A DNA stretch of 43,872 nucleotides from WJLC01 sp964600865 (GCA_964600865.1 CAZRJP010000001.1:1-43872); one strand, 5' to 3'; positions 24,364-32,931 are shown, counted from the first letter of the stretch. Numbers and translations: made by a program. The notes: a model not told the origin generated them from the letters alone.

Positions 24364-25917
24364 ATGGAATTTTTAAAAAACATCCAACCAAGAGAATACC
24401 AAGAAAAAATTTTTGAAACATGTTCAAAAAAGAATTGCTTAGTTGTACTTCCAACTGGACTAGGTAAAACACTAATCGCATTGATGTTAACAATAAACAG
24501 AATGAAAAAGCATCCAGGAGAAAAAGCTGTTTTTCTTGCTCCAACAAAACCCCTAGCAGAACAACATTTTGAAACATTTAAAAAACACCTTCCAGAATTA
24601 TTCGCAGAAATGACTCTTTTTACTGGAAAGATAAAACCAAAAAAAAGACAAGAACTTTGGAAAAAATCCGATATTGTTTTTTCTACACCACAATGCATTG
24701 CAAATGATATAAAAAAAGGAAAATATAGTCTTTCTAATGTTTGTCTTCTTGTACAAGATGAAGCACACAGATGTGTAAAAAATTATGATTATACTCATAT
24801 TGTTAAACAATATAAAAAGAACGCAAAAAATCAAAGAATTCTTGGATTAACTGCCTCTCCTGGTTCAAGAAAAAAGAAAATAAAAAACATTTGTAGGAAT
24901 CTATTCATTGAAGAAGTAGAACTTAGGACAAGAGACAGTGAAGATGTTAAACCATTTTTAAAAAAACTAGAATTTGAAAAAAGAACAGTAAAATTTCCTT
25001 CAGAATTTGAAGAAATGAAGCAAGTCCTAAAAAAACTCTATAAACAATATGTAGAAGAATTAAGAAAAAGGAAAGTTTTATTTGGTCCAGCAAATAAAAC
25101 AAGATTAATCAGACTGCAAAAGAAAATTTCAGCAACAATTTCAAGAGGGAATAAAAGTTATAATTATTACTTGGGGGCAAGTGCATGTGCACAAGCAATA
25201 AAATTGCAGCATGCAATAGGATTATTAGAAACTCAAACACTCAAGGGGTTCCACAAATATCTAAAAAAATTATTCAACGAGGCTGCAAAAAAGAAAAGCA
25301 AAGGGACAACAAAACTCGTAGCTAAACCAGAATTTAATTTTGTGTACACTTCTTCAAATGAGCTCCTAGTTAAAGGTAAAGAACATCCAAAAGTAGAGGA
25401 GATAATAGAAATAATAAAAAGAGAAAATAAAAATCAAGAAAAACTAAAAATAATTGTCTTTACTCAATTTAGAGAAACTGCAAAACATCTCTCAAAAGAA
25501 ATAAACAATCTTAATGGAATAAAATCAAAAATATTTGTAGGACAAGCAACTAAATCCAAATCAGATAAAGGACTTAATCAAAAACAACAGAAGAAACTAA
25601 TCAATAAATTTAGTGAAGGAAAAATAAATGTTCTTTGTGCAACATGTATTGCAGAAGAAGGATTAGATATCCCAGAAGTTAATGCAGTTGTTTTTTATGA
25701 ACCCATTCCTTCTGCAATAAGAACAATACAAAGAGCAGGGAGAACAGCAAGATTAAAAAAAGGTAAACTAATAATTCTCATAACTAAAAAAACAAGAGAT
25801 GAAGCATTTTATTATGTCTCTAAATCAAGAAAAAAGAAAATGAAAAAAGCAATAAAAAGTATAAAAAAAGATTTATCAAATAATAAAAAATTAGACAAGC
25901 AAGAAAGATTATTTTAA
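24364..25917 (+). CDS. Hef/Mph1-like superfamily 2 helicase (helicase half only)
   Basis: 517 residues of SF2 helicase of the Hef/FANCM/Mph1 group, which remodels stalled replication forks. Motifs in order: Q-motif region PREYQEKIFE, motif I PTGLGKT (about residues 31-37), Ia APTKPLAEQH, motif II DEAH (QDEAHRCVKNYDYTHI), motif III LTASPG, a helical insertion (about 210-330) as in Hef, motif IV VFTQFRETAK, V CIAEEGLDIPEV and VI QRAGRTAR. In Pyrococcus-type Hef the helicase is fused to an XPF/ERCC4 nuclease; here the reading frame ends after the helicase and the nuclease is encoded 400 bp downstream. Confidence 0.93.
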   Translation: MEFLKNIQPREYQEKIFETCSKKNCLVVLPTGLGKTLIALMLTINRMKKHPGEKAVFLAPTKPLAEQHFETFKKHLPELFAEMTLFTGKIKPKKRQELWKKSDIVFSTPQCIANDIKKGKYSLSNVCLLVQDEAHRCVKNYDYTHIVKQYKKNAKNQRILGLTASPGSRKKKIKNICRNLFIEEVELRTRDSEDVKPFLKKLEFEKRTVKFPSEFEEMKQVLKKLYKQYVEELRKRKVLFGPANKTRLIRLQKKISATISRGNKSYNYYLGASACAQAIKLQHAIGLLETQTLKGFHKYLKKLFNEAAKKKSKGTTKLVAKPEFNFVYTSSNELLVKGKEHPKVEEIIEIIKRENKNQEKLKIIVFTQFRETAKHLSKEINNLNGIKSKIFVGQATKSKSDKGLNQKQQKKLINKFSEGKINVLCATCIAEEGLDIPEVNAVVFYEPIPSAIRTIQRAGRTARLKKGKLIILITKKTRDEAFYYVSKSRKKKMKKAIKSIKKDLSNNKKLDKQERLF

Positions 25918-25941
25918 AATGACTAAAAACCAAAATAAAAA

Positions 25942-26307
25942 ATGAACAAACTAAAAAAATTCGTAAAAAATTTTATTGGAAAAGACCAAAAAGGCAGACC
26001 ATTGTTAAACATAAAAGACAAGGTAATAACAACCACAATCCTAAATGAAAAAAGAAAAAGATTTTGTCCAAAACACAGGTTCCCTCACTCTTTTCCATAT
26101 ATTGGAAAACCAGTAACAGATGAGGAGTGCCATATTCATACAACTGCATGGAGAGACTCTCATCATGTTCCATTTTGTAAGCTAATAAAATGTGAACATT
26201 ATAAGGTAATGTTAAGGGCAAGAAAAAAATTTAAAATAAGAAATTGGTTCCTCACTGACAAAAAAAGGAATAGGAAGAGAATAAAGGAACTAAAATTCTA
26301 TCCTTAA
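25942..26307 (+). CDS. Cys/His-rich basic protein between helicase and nuclease
   Basis: 121 residues, strongly basic, with scattered potential metal ligands: FCPKHRFPH, ECHIHTT, DSHHVPFCK and KCEHYK. Spacing fits one or two zinc sites but no family I know. It is 24 bp after the helicase and 9 bp before the nuclease, so co-expression with both is very likely, and a DNA-binding or bridging role in the split Hef unit is a reasonable inference. Confidence 0.65.
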   Translation: MNKLKKFVKNFIGKDQKGRPLLNIKDKVITTTILNEKRKRFCPKHRFPHSFPYIGKPVTDEECHIHTTAWRDSHHVPFCKLIKCEHYKVMLRARKKFKIRNWFLTDKKRNRKRIKELKFYP

Positions 26308-26316
26308 ACTAAAAAA

Positions 26317-27021
26317 ATGAAAAAAGGAAAATTTTTGAACATTTTTTCAAGAAAAAAACAACGTATTCAAAAAAGTAAAACAAAGATTATCGTCGATTAT
26401 AGGGAGAAAAGCTCTTCAGTTCCAGATGAACTAGAAAAAAATAACTTTAAAATAAAATTCAAAAATCTAAAGGTAGCAGATTACTTAGTTAATGGTGTAG
26501 CAATAGAAAGAAAAACAGTATCAGATTTTATTTCTTCTATGATAAATAAAAGATTAGTCAAACAATTAAAAGAAATACAACAATATCCAAAACGGCTTTT
26601 GATGATTGAGGGAATTGAAGAACAAGAACTCTATTCAGAAAAAAATGCAGAAGAATTAACAGGCATGCATCCAAATGCAATAAGAGGCTTTTTATTATCT
26701 ATACTAATAAAATACAATGTTCCAATAATTTTCACAAAAAATTACAAGGACACAGTGAAATTCATGAAGGTTCTTTCAAAAAAGAAAAAAACAGACATGC
26801 CATTAAATGTAAATAAAAAGACACTGAATAAACAAGAAAGACTTCAATTTATATTAGAAGGGTTTCCAGGAATTGGTCCTAAAACCTCAAAAAAACTCTT
26901 AAAAGAATTCAAAACCATTGAAAATATCTTTAATGCATCCTTAAAAGACCTTAAAGAAGTTATTGGAAAAAGATCAGACACACTTAATAAACTTAAGAAA
27001 ACAAAATATACTAAATATTAA
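26317..27021 (+). CDS. XPF/ERCC4-family nuclease with C-terminal HhH (Hef nuclease half)
   Basis: 234 residues. The ERCC4 nuclease core shows IIVDYREKSS, LKVADYLV and the signature ERKTVSDFISS (about residues 67-77), with LMIEG beyond. The C-terminus (about 170-230) is a tandem helix-hairpin-helix, including LEGFPGIGPKTSKKLLKEF. Such proteins cut branched or flapped DNA at ss/ds junctions and normally dimerise through the HhH domain. Last gene of the plus-strand run; its 3' end overlaps the convergent gene by 11 bp. Confidence 0.93.
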   Translation: MKKGKFLNIFSRKKQRIQKSKTKIIVDYREKSSSVPDELEKNNFKIKFKNLKVADYLVNGVAIERKTVSDFISSMINKRLVKQLKEIQQYPKRLLMIEGIEEQELYSEKNAEELTGMHPNAIRGFLLSILIKYNVPIIFTKNYKDTVKFMKVLSKKKKTDMPLNVNKKTLNKQERLQFILEGFPGIGPKTSKKLLKEFKTIENIFNASLKDLKEVIGKRSDTLNKLKKTKYTKY

Positions 27022-27265
27022 TATAATAATCGGCATCAACAGAATATCCTTTATTTCCTTCTCTATCACCCTGCAAAATATCCACATTTTCTCCAACTTC
27101 ATTAGAGTACTTTTTCATTTCTTCTATAATAAAAGGTACTTCCTTGCTTCTCCCTTCAATAATTATTCTATCTTGAAAAGAATACCTCATAAAATCATCT
27201 ACAAATTTTCTTGCCAACCGGCTTACTTTTCCTAGATCTATTTTATCACTTATTTCTTTTTTCAT
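27011..27265 (-). CDS. Small hypothetical protein (84 aa)
   Basis: Soluble, mixed alpha/beta, starting MKKEISDKIDLGKVSRLARK and containing DRIIIEGRSKEVPFIIEEMK. No Cys and no motif I recognise. TATA-like CTATATATC lies about 47 nt upstream, so a short leader is expected. Overlaps the nuclease gene tail to tail. Confidence 0.6.
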   Translation of the reverse strand: MKKEISDKIDLGKVSRLARKFVDDFMRYSFQDRIIIEGRSKEVPFIIEEMKKYSNEVGENVDILQGDREGNKGYSVDADYYINI

Positions 27266-27358
27266 TTTCTTTTCTTCTCAAAAAGATAAAAACAATTATC
27301 CTTTTTAAAGATATATAGGATAAAAGATAATATAAATTAAAATTCAAAAATAACCTAT

Positions 27359-27904
27359 CTAAATAAGCTCAAATTCACCTAAAATACTATAAATAGGACC
27401 CTTGGAAGTTAGATCTGATTTTATTAATGAGATTTTTTTAACTGGAATTTTCATCTTCTCCATCTCCAAATTTTTAACTAATTCAAAAAAGCTATCCCTA
27501 TCATTAACACCTTTTATTCTTGCAAAAGTTATATGTGCACTAAACTCTCTTTTTTCTTTTGGAATCCCTATTTCCTGTAATTTATTCTCTACAATTCCTC
27601 TAAGTCTCATTATATCATCTGAAACAAAATCTATCCACATAATCTTAATAAATTCATTTGAAGGAAAAAACCCTATTTTTCCAGTATATGCATCAAAACT
27701 AGGTAACATTAAATCAGAAAAAAGTTTCTTTACTTCTTCAACCTCTTCTTCATTTAACTCACCTAAAAATCTTAATGTCAAATGGAGATTGTCTTTATCT
27801 ACAAACCTCCCTGAAACCAATCCTGAATTTTTGATTTTTTCAGATAACCTATAAATATTTCTCTTAACATTCTCAGGCAATTCAACAGAAATAAATGTTC
27901 TCAT
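27359..27904 (-). CDS. thpR: RNA 2',3'-cyclic phosphodiesterase (2'-5' RNA ligase family)
   Basis: 181 residues of the 2H phosphoesterase superfamily. The two HxT signatures are visible in NLHLTLRFLGEL (about 40-51) and FSAHITFARIKG (about 120-131), and the start MRTFISVELPENVK is typical. The enzyme hydrolyses 2',3'-cyclic phosphate ends of RNA and can reversibly form 2'-5' links in vitro; its in vivo role is probably in RNA end processing. The ATG overlaps the stop of the arginase-family gene as ATGA. Confidence 0.9.
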   Translation of the reverse strand: MRTFISVELPENVKRNIYRLSEKIKNSGLVSGRFVDKDNLHLTLRFLGELNEEEVEEVKKLFSDLMLPSFDAYTGKIGFFPSNEFIKIMWIDFVSDDIMRLRGIVENKLQEIGIPKEKREFSAHITFARIKGVNDRDSFFELVKNLEMEKMKIPVKKISLIKSDLTSKGPIYSILGEFELI

Positions 27905-28749
27905 TTTAACACCTCTGCCAAAAGTCTCGCACCTAATTTAACTGTTAAAAAATCTCTTTTTTTATCTTTTTTAGAATTTATTTCAACAATATCTACTCCA
28001 ATCATGCTTTTAATCATATTTAATCTTTGTAAAATATAAATCAACTGACTACTAGTAATTCCTCCTGGTTCAATATATCCTGTAGAAGGTGCAAAAACAG
28101 GGTCAATAACATCAATATCTATAGAAACATAAACCTTTTTTCCCTGTGCAAACTCAGTTATAGTGTCGGTTATCTCTAATAAATCCTCTTGAATATCTTT
28201 AACATAAATTCTCTTAATTTTCCTTCCATCTTTCTTAAGAAAATCTCTTTCTTTTTTATCAATATTTCTTGCTCCAATTAAAAGTATATTTTCTACAGGG
28301 AATCCTTTATCTATTAATGCTCTTAACCATTCTTCATGAGTAGGAAATTTTTCATTCCCTTTTGGAACAGGCATTAAATCTGCATGAGCATCAAAAACAA
28401 TCAAGCAAGGTTCAAAATTTTGAGATTTTTTTTCATTACTTTCAGCAACAAAATCAAAAAAAGCCCTAGTAAGAGAATAACTTATAGAATGGTCTCCTCC
28501 TAAAAAAATAGTCTTAGGATGTTCTCCAAAACTTTCAAAAGCATTTTCATAAATTAACTTATTACTCTTTCTTAAATTAGAATTATCTAAATGAATCTCT
28601 TCTAAATCTATCTTATCAAAATCAATTTCTTCTCCTGCATGAGTAGAAAAAACATCTTTTTTTAAAATATCTAAAATCTTGTTTCCTGCTCTTTCACATC
28701 CTTTTGTATGTCCTAATCCATTTCTTCCTGGAACTTTTACAACAAACAT
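27901..28749 (-). CDS. Arginase/agmatinase/formiminoglutamase family ureohydrolase
   Basis: 282 residues from the ATG at 28749; a TTG five codons upstream is less likely. Binuclear manganese motifs are complete: GGDHSISY, VFDAHADL and SIDIDVIDPVFAPSTGYIEPGG. The family splits guanidino compounds into urea and an amine. Agmatinase, needed for putrescine synthesis, is most common in archaea, but arginase cannot be ruled out from sequence alone. Coupled to thpR by ATGA. Confidence 0.88.
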   Translation of the reverse strand: MFVVKVPGRNGLGHTKGCERAGNKILDILKKDVFSTHAGEEIDFDKIDLEEIHLDNSNLRKSNKLIYENAFESFGEHPKTIFLGGDHSISYSLTRAFFDFVAESNEKKSQNFEPCLIVFDAHADLMPVPKGNEKFPTHEEWLRALIDKGFPVENILLIGARNIDKKERDFLKKDGRKIKRIYVKDIQEDLLEITDTITEFAQGKKVYVSIDIDVIDPVFAPSTGYIEPGGITSSQLIYILQRLNMIKSMIGVDIVEINSKKDKKRDFLTVKLGARLLAEVLK

Positions 28750-28808
28750 ACTGTGATTAAACAAAAACCTATTTTTAAGAATTATGCTAAATTAAACATA
28801 TAAAAAAC

Positions 28809-30032
28809 TTATTCAGGAACTAATGCAAAAGAGCTATATTCTTCATATGCTTTTTTTGCCAAGTCTTTTATCTCTTGTAATTTAACATTAGAAATATTTT
28901 TTTCAAAATCATAAAAATCTCTTGCATTTCCTTTTATTTCTGAAGATAATAAATTCACCATTTGGCTTTGAGAATCCTCCATAGAAATCCTATAATTTCC
29001 AATCATCTGTTCCTTTATTTCCTCTAATTCTTTTTCAGTAAGATTTTCTGATATATCTTCAAAGTCATTTAAAATAATTTTCTTAATACTCTCTAAGTTT
29101 TCCTTATTAGTTCCAACATATACAAAATTAATTGAAAAGTTCCTATTAATATCTGAACCACCTTTAACTGCATACGCTAAATTTCTTTTTTCCCTTATTT
29201 CAGAGAATAATCTTGAAGACATTCCCTCTGCACTTAACACACTTAATACTCTTGCAGCATGAGATTTTTTTTCCTTTGCAAGAGGAACATGATATGCAAA
29301 AACAAAATTAGCCTGATCAATCCCCTTTCTCTTCTCAATTTTTGAATCATTTTGAAATTCAAATTCTTGAACATCTGGTCTTTTTTCTTCTATATCTTTA
29401 TAATCCTCTTTAGAAAAAGTCTTTTTAGCAAACTCAACAATCTTATCAAAATCTGCTTTTCCTACAACAGATAAAATAAGATTTTTAGGAGAATAAACAC
29501 TCTTAAACTTTCCTAATAATTCTTTTCTTCCAATAGATTTCATTGTCTTAAAATTTCCTGCAATATTAATTGCCATTGTGCCAGAAAATAGACACTCCTG
29601 AATTTTATCAAAAACATATGCTCTAGGAGTATCCTTACGCATTTTTATTTCCTCAAAAATAACTTTTCTTTCTTTTTCTATTTCTTTTTTAGAGAATAAA
29701 GGATTTTTAATCATATCAGAAATAACGTCTAATCCAACATTAAAATGATTGCTAGGTAGTTTACACCAATAGGCAGTAACCTCTTCACTAGTGAATCCAT
29801 TTAAATCTCCTCCATTTCTTTCAATCTCTTTTGCTATTTCTTCTGAACTTCTTTTAGGAGTTCCTTTATATAACATATGTTCAATAAAATGTGAAATTCC
29901 TTTTTCAGAAATATTTTCATGGATACTACCATTTCTTACAGCAATAGCAACACTAACAACAGGTAAATCTCTCTTTTCAAATAAGATAGTTAATCCATTC
30001 TCCAATACTTTTTTCTTAAAATTCTCTTTCAT
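28809..30032 (-). CDS. M16 family zinc peptidase (processing-peptidase-like)
   Basis: 407 residues, a single M16 unit of the YmxG/MPP-beta size. The inverted zinc motif HxxEH is H48-F-I-E51-H52 in ISHFIEHMLYKG, with the third ligand in the downstream IEKERKVIFEEI helix. The C-terminal half holds the inactive M16C domain (RLFSEIREKRNLAYAV). Such enzymes degrade or process peptides in a clamshell, often as dimers. No signal peptide is present, so it is cytosolic. M16 proteins are uncommon in archaea, which hints at transfer from bacteria (inference). Confidence 0.92.
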   Translation of the reverse strand: MKENFKKKVLENGLTILFEKRDLPVVSVAIAVRNGSIHENISEKGISHFIEHMLYKGTPKRSSEEIAKEIERNGGDLNGFTSEEVTAYWCKLPSNHFNVGLDVISDMIKNPLFSKKEIEKERKVIFEEIKMRKDTPRAYVFDKIQECLFSGTMAINIAGNFKTMKSIGRKELLGKFKSVYSPKNLILSVVGKADFDKIVEFAKKTFSKEDYKDIEEKRPDVQEFEFQNDSKIEKRKGIDQANFVFAYHVPLAKEKKSHAARVLSVLSAEGMSSRLFSEIREKRNLAYAVKGGSDINRNFSINFVYVGTNKENLESIKKIILNDFEDISENLTEKELEEIKEQMIGNYRISMEDSQSQMVNLLSSEIKGNARDFYDFEKNISNVKLQEIKDLAKKAYEEYSSFALVPE

Positions 30033-30080
30033 AAAAAATACTTGTCAGTAAGGGTATATAAATATAATCCTTAAAATCAA

Positions 30081-30245
30081 TTAATTAATCCAAAACCAAA
30101 CTCCTACACCAATAACAATTACAGCTAAAACAATTAATATCCAAAGCCATTTTGAAGACTTTTTCTTAACTGGTTTTTGTTGTGGCATAGTACCTGGCTG
30201 GTTTGTAGCCTGTTGTGGTTTTGCTTGTTGCATAGCTTGTGCCAT
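30081..30245 (-). CDS. 54-residue tail-anchored-like membrane protein
   Basis: Reads MAQAMQQAKPQQATNQPGTM, then a basic linker (KKKSSKW) and one C-terminal TM helix (LWILIVLAVIVIGVGVWFWI). The ATG is preceded by CGAGGTGAAAA, a clear Shine-Dalgarno sequence. The Gln/Pro-rich N-terminus would face the cytosol if it is tail anchored. No family recognised. Confidence 0.6.
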   Translation of the reverse strand: MAQAMQQAKPQQATNQPGTMPQQKPVKKKSSKWLWILIVLAVIVIGVGVWFWIN

Positions 30246-30283
30246 TTTTCACCTCGTTTACCTTTTTAGTAAGAAAAAACAAT

Positions 30284-31096
30284 TTATAAATTATTTTGTT
30301 TTTTAGAAACACCTTCAAAGACAACATATCTTTCTGCACCAATCTCAAAATCATCTAATAATTGAAAATTCTTTTTTATAAAATCTAATATCCATTTCCT
30401 ATTCACCTTAAAATCTTCTTTTTTTATCATACTTTTTGTGGCAAAACTGATTACAATTTTATCAACTAATGGAACTATCTTTTTCAAAACTTTTTTAGAG
30501 TAATCTTTTTCTAACATCTCTAAAGAATCTAATACCTTAAACAAAAAAACAATTTTTTTACCCTTTTTCTTCTTTATCTTTTTTTCAATAAAATCCAAAT
30601 CAAATAAACTTCTATGAATACTTTTAGCATCAAAATTATTCTTATTAAAATAATAATTCATTAGCCTTACAAGTTGCCCTACAGCCTCAATAGATAAATA
30701 AGAAATATTTAGATTATATGGAAAATAAGTATAACTAAATCCATTAATTCCTGAACCCAAATCAAAAATATTTATTTTTTCTTTTGAATCTTTAAAATTT
30801 TTAAAATCCTTAAAAAGCCTCTCATAAACCTCTGAATAATAAGGTAATCTTTCTCTAGAAGACATATGTTTTCTTAAAATCCACTTTATACTTTTATCTC
30901 TTTTTTTCAGCCCTAATAATTTATGGCTCCTAAAAGGCCAAAAAATCTTATTTAATGATGCTCTTGTTCTTCTAATTTTTTCTTCATTTGAAACACCGTC
31001 ATCTTTATACTTCTCAAATGTTCTTTCTACATCCTCCTTAGGTAATTCCCTTAATTCTTTTTTATCAATAATTCTTTCATAAATTTCTTTTTTCAT
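30284..31096 (-). CDS. Arm/Rmt (FmrO)-like 16S rRNA methyltransferase homologue
   Basis: 270-residue SAM-dependent methyltransferase. Several patterns match the Arm/Rmt aminoglycoside-resistance family (16S rRNA m7G1405): HMSSRERLPYY (77-87; HxSxRERL in RmtB), SAM loop DLGSGIN (112-118; DIACGLN), FKVLDSLE (186-193; FKLLPLLE), SFATKS (217-222; SFPTRS) and EIGAERY near the end (251-257; IGTELIY). It begins with a basic helical domain of about 75 residues, as in that family. Start ATG 31096 overlaps the stop of the DNA glycosylase gene, so both are co-translated. In an archaeon the target is probably rRNA, but this is inferred from homology recalled without a search. Confidence 0.72.
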   Translation of the reverse strand: MKKEIYERIIDKKELRELPKEDVERTFEKYKDDGVSNEEKIRRTRASLNKIFWPFRSHKLLGLKKRDKSIKWILRKHMSSRERLPYYSEVYERLFKDFKNFKDSKEKINIFDLGSGINGFSYTYFPYNLNISYLSIEAVGQLVRLMNYYFNKNNFDAKSIHRSLFDLDFIEKKIKKKKGKKIVFLFKVLDSLEMLEKDYSKKVLKKIVPLVDKIVISFATKSMIKKEDFKVNRKWILDFIKKNFQLLDDFEIGAERYVVFEGVSKKQNNL

Positions 31097-31614
31097 TTTA
31101 AATCCTTTTTATCCACAAAAAACCTTAATTTCTCTGGCAAATCTTTTTTAATCCCAATTCTAAATCCCTTAGAAATATTAAAATCCTTTTCCATACCTTT
31201 TTCTAACCCTAACTCATTTAATTTAGAAAGATGCTTTTTGTGAAATAATTTATCTATCTTCATTGCCTTTGTTAATAATCCAGGGCCAGAACATTTTAAA
31301 TCAAAATTTAAGGGTTTTAATGAACGAATTAAAACTGCACTTGGTTTTCCTTTTTCTTCTGTAACAAAATTCAAAAGCCAATTATTATGGACCCCATATA
31401 CAAGAACTGTTCCTGCAGACATTTCCATTGTCTTTCTTAAATCTCCATTTTGGCATGCTCTTGAAGCAGGATCATTCTCATCAAAATACGCCTCTGTTTC
31501 AATTATCCTTGCCCTTAACTCCTTGCCATTTTTTAGCTTTCTAACTAAAACAAATCCTAATAAATCCTTAGCAACCTCTTTTGCATTTCTATTAAAAAAA
31601 TCCATATTAATCAT
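31093..31614 (-). CDS. 3-methyladenine DNA glycosylase (AAG/MPG family)
   Basis: Monofunctional glycosylase that removes alkylated purines to start base-excision repair. Family motifs: DFFNRNAKEVAKDLLG at the start, IIETEAYF with the catalytic Glu, DPASRA, MEMSAGTVLVYGVH and CSGPGLLTKAM. The start is set at the ATG 31614 because TTTTAAAT lies about 26 nt upstream, fitting a leaderless mRNA; ATG 31605 is the alternative. The longer frame to a GTG at 31698 runs into the tandem repeat and is rejected. Its stop overlaps the methyltransferase ATG. Confidence 0.9.
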   Translation of the reverse strand: MINMDFFNRNAKEVAKDLLGFVLVRKLKNGKELRARIIETEAYFDENDPASRACQNGDLRKTMEMSAGTVLVYGVHNNWLLNFVTEEKGKPSAVLIRSLKPLNFDLKCSGPGLLTKAMKIDKLFHKKHLSKLNELGLEKGMEKDFNISKGFRIGIKKDLPEKLRFFVDKKDLK

Positions 31615-31675
31615 ATAATTAATTAGATTCAGATGAAATTTAAAATACTTCTCCTTTAAGAAAAATTCACTAAAC

Positions 31676-32015
31676 AGAAAACCTTGGTTGTCTATCACCC
31701 CTGAGGCTATCTAAAAGGAAAGTTTCATACAGGAAAATTTCTGTTGTCTATCACCCCTGAGGCTATCTAAAAGGAAAGTTTCATANNNNNNNNNNNNNNN
31801 NNNNNNNNNNNNNNNNNNNNNNNNNNNNNNNNNNNNNNNNNNNNNNNNNNNNNNNNNNNNNNNNNNNNNNNNNNNNNNNNNNNNNAGGAAAATTTCTGTT
31901 GTCTATCACCCCTGAGGCTATCTAAAAGGAAAGTTTCATACAGGAAAATTTCTGTTGTCTATCACCCCTGAGGCTATCTAAAAGGAAAGTTTCATAAAGA
32001 AAACCTTGGTTGTCT
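31676..32015. repeat. 56-bp tandem array with scaffold gap
   Basis: A 43-bp unit (starts GTTGTCTATCACCCCTGAGG, ends AAAGTTTCATA) occurs at 31687, 31743, 31898 and 31954, each 56 bp apart on either side of the gap, with the same 13-bp joint CAGGAAAATTTCT. All copies are identical. The array is bounded by an 18-bp direct repeat, AGAAAACCTTGGTTGTCT, at 31676-31693 and 31998-32015, which is a variant of the joint plus unit start. Copy number is unknown because of the gap. The array fills the space between two divergent genes; the unit end GGAAAGTTTCATA lies about 26 nt before the GTPase ATG, so the last copy may supply its promoter. Confidence 0.93.
31786..31885. other. 100-N assembly gap inside the tandem array
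   Basis: Exactly 100 N, the conventional size for an unknown gap. Identical repeat units on both sides show that the break was caused by the array, so true length and any variant units are hidden. Confidence 0.99.
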
Positions 32016-32019
32016 TTAT

Positions 32020-32931
32020 ATGCCAATCAATGCTTCCCCAAAATATCTTTCAGCAAAAAAAGAATATTTAGCTGCACAAACAACAGAACAAAAAATAAAA
32101 TGTCTTAAGAAAATGTTGGCAACTGCTCCAAAACACAAGGGAGCTGAAAATCTACTAAAACAATTAAAAAAAAGACTGAAAAAACTAAAAGAAAGTAAAG
32201 AAAAACATTCTAAGGCCAGTGGTTCTACAAAAAAAGGTATAAAGAAACATGATATGCAGGCAGTTATAATCGGTAAAACAAATTCAGGAAAATCCACACT
32301 TTTAAGTCACCTAACCAATGCTAAACCTACAATAAATCCTATTCAATTTTCCACCACAAAGCCTGTAATAGGTATGATGCCTTACGCAAAAACCAAAATC
32401 CAACTTGTAGAAAATCCTGCTATTGACTCTGAGTATTATAATAAAGGGTTAACAAATACTGCAGATACAGTTATAATAATCATAAAAGATTTAGGACAAC
32501 TTAAAGAGATTAGAAACTCTCTTAAGGATAACATCCCAAAAAACAAACAGATAATTGTTTTCAATAAATTCTCTCCATTTAATAAAAATCAAAGGAAACT
32601 AAAAGCAACACTCTCTTCAAAAAAATATAATTTTATTATCATCGCTACAGATAAAAAAGAGAACTACGGAAAACTTCAAGAAAAAATATTTCAAAGTTTT
32701 GATAAAATAAGAATTTTCACAAAAGAACCAAAAAAAGATAAATCAGAGAAACCAATTATAATGGAACCCCCTACAACAGTAAAAGACGTAGCTGAAAAAA
32801 TCAAAACAGGCCTTTCAAAAAAAATTAAAGAAACAAGAGTTACAGGTCCTTCAAGCAAATTTCCAAATCAACAAGTAGGATTAAAACACAAACTAAAAGA
32901 TAAAGATATCATAGAATTTAAAACAAAATAA
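32020..32931 (+). CDS. TGS-domain GTPase (DRG/Obg-like, degenerate G3)
   Basis: 303 residues. The N-terminus (MPINASPKYLSAKKEYLAAQ, then APKHKGAENLL) is helical as in archaeal DRG-like GTPases. G1 is GKTNSGKS (85-92), and G4 is NKFS with Ser in place of Asp. G3, normally DxPG, reads VENPA. A TGS domain (about 240-303, TVKDVAEKIK...KDKDIIEF) ends the protein. The family acts on ribosomes. Weak G3 and G4 suggest altered nucleotide use. The upstream region is the 56-bp array. Confidence 0.85.
   Translation: MPINASPKYLSAKKEYLAAQTTEQKIKCLKKMLATAPKHKGAENLLKQLKKRLKKLKESKEKHSKASGSTKKGIKKHDMQAVIIGKTNSGKSTLLSHLTNAKPTINPIQFSTTKPVIGMMPYAKTKIQLVENPAIDSEYYNKGLTNTADTVIIIIKDLGQLKEIRNSLKDNIPKNKQIIVFNKFSPFNKNQRKLKATLSSKKYNFIIIATDKKENYGKLQEKIFQSFDKIRIFTKEPKKDKSEKPIIMEPPTTVKDVAEKIKTGLSKKIKETRVTGPSSKFPNQQVGLKHKLKDKDIIEFKTK

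Noticed and set aside
31615..31698. Longer start (GTG 31698) for the DNA glycosylase
   Set aside because: The added 28 residues run into the tandem array and match nothing of the family; TATA spacing supports ATG 31614.
31687..31996. CRISPR array
   Set aside because: Units are regularly spaced, but the 13-bp joints are identical and far shorter than spacers, and no cas gene is present. It is a plain tandem array.
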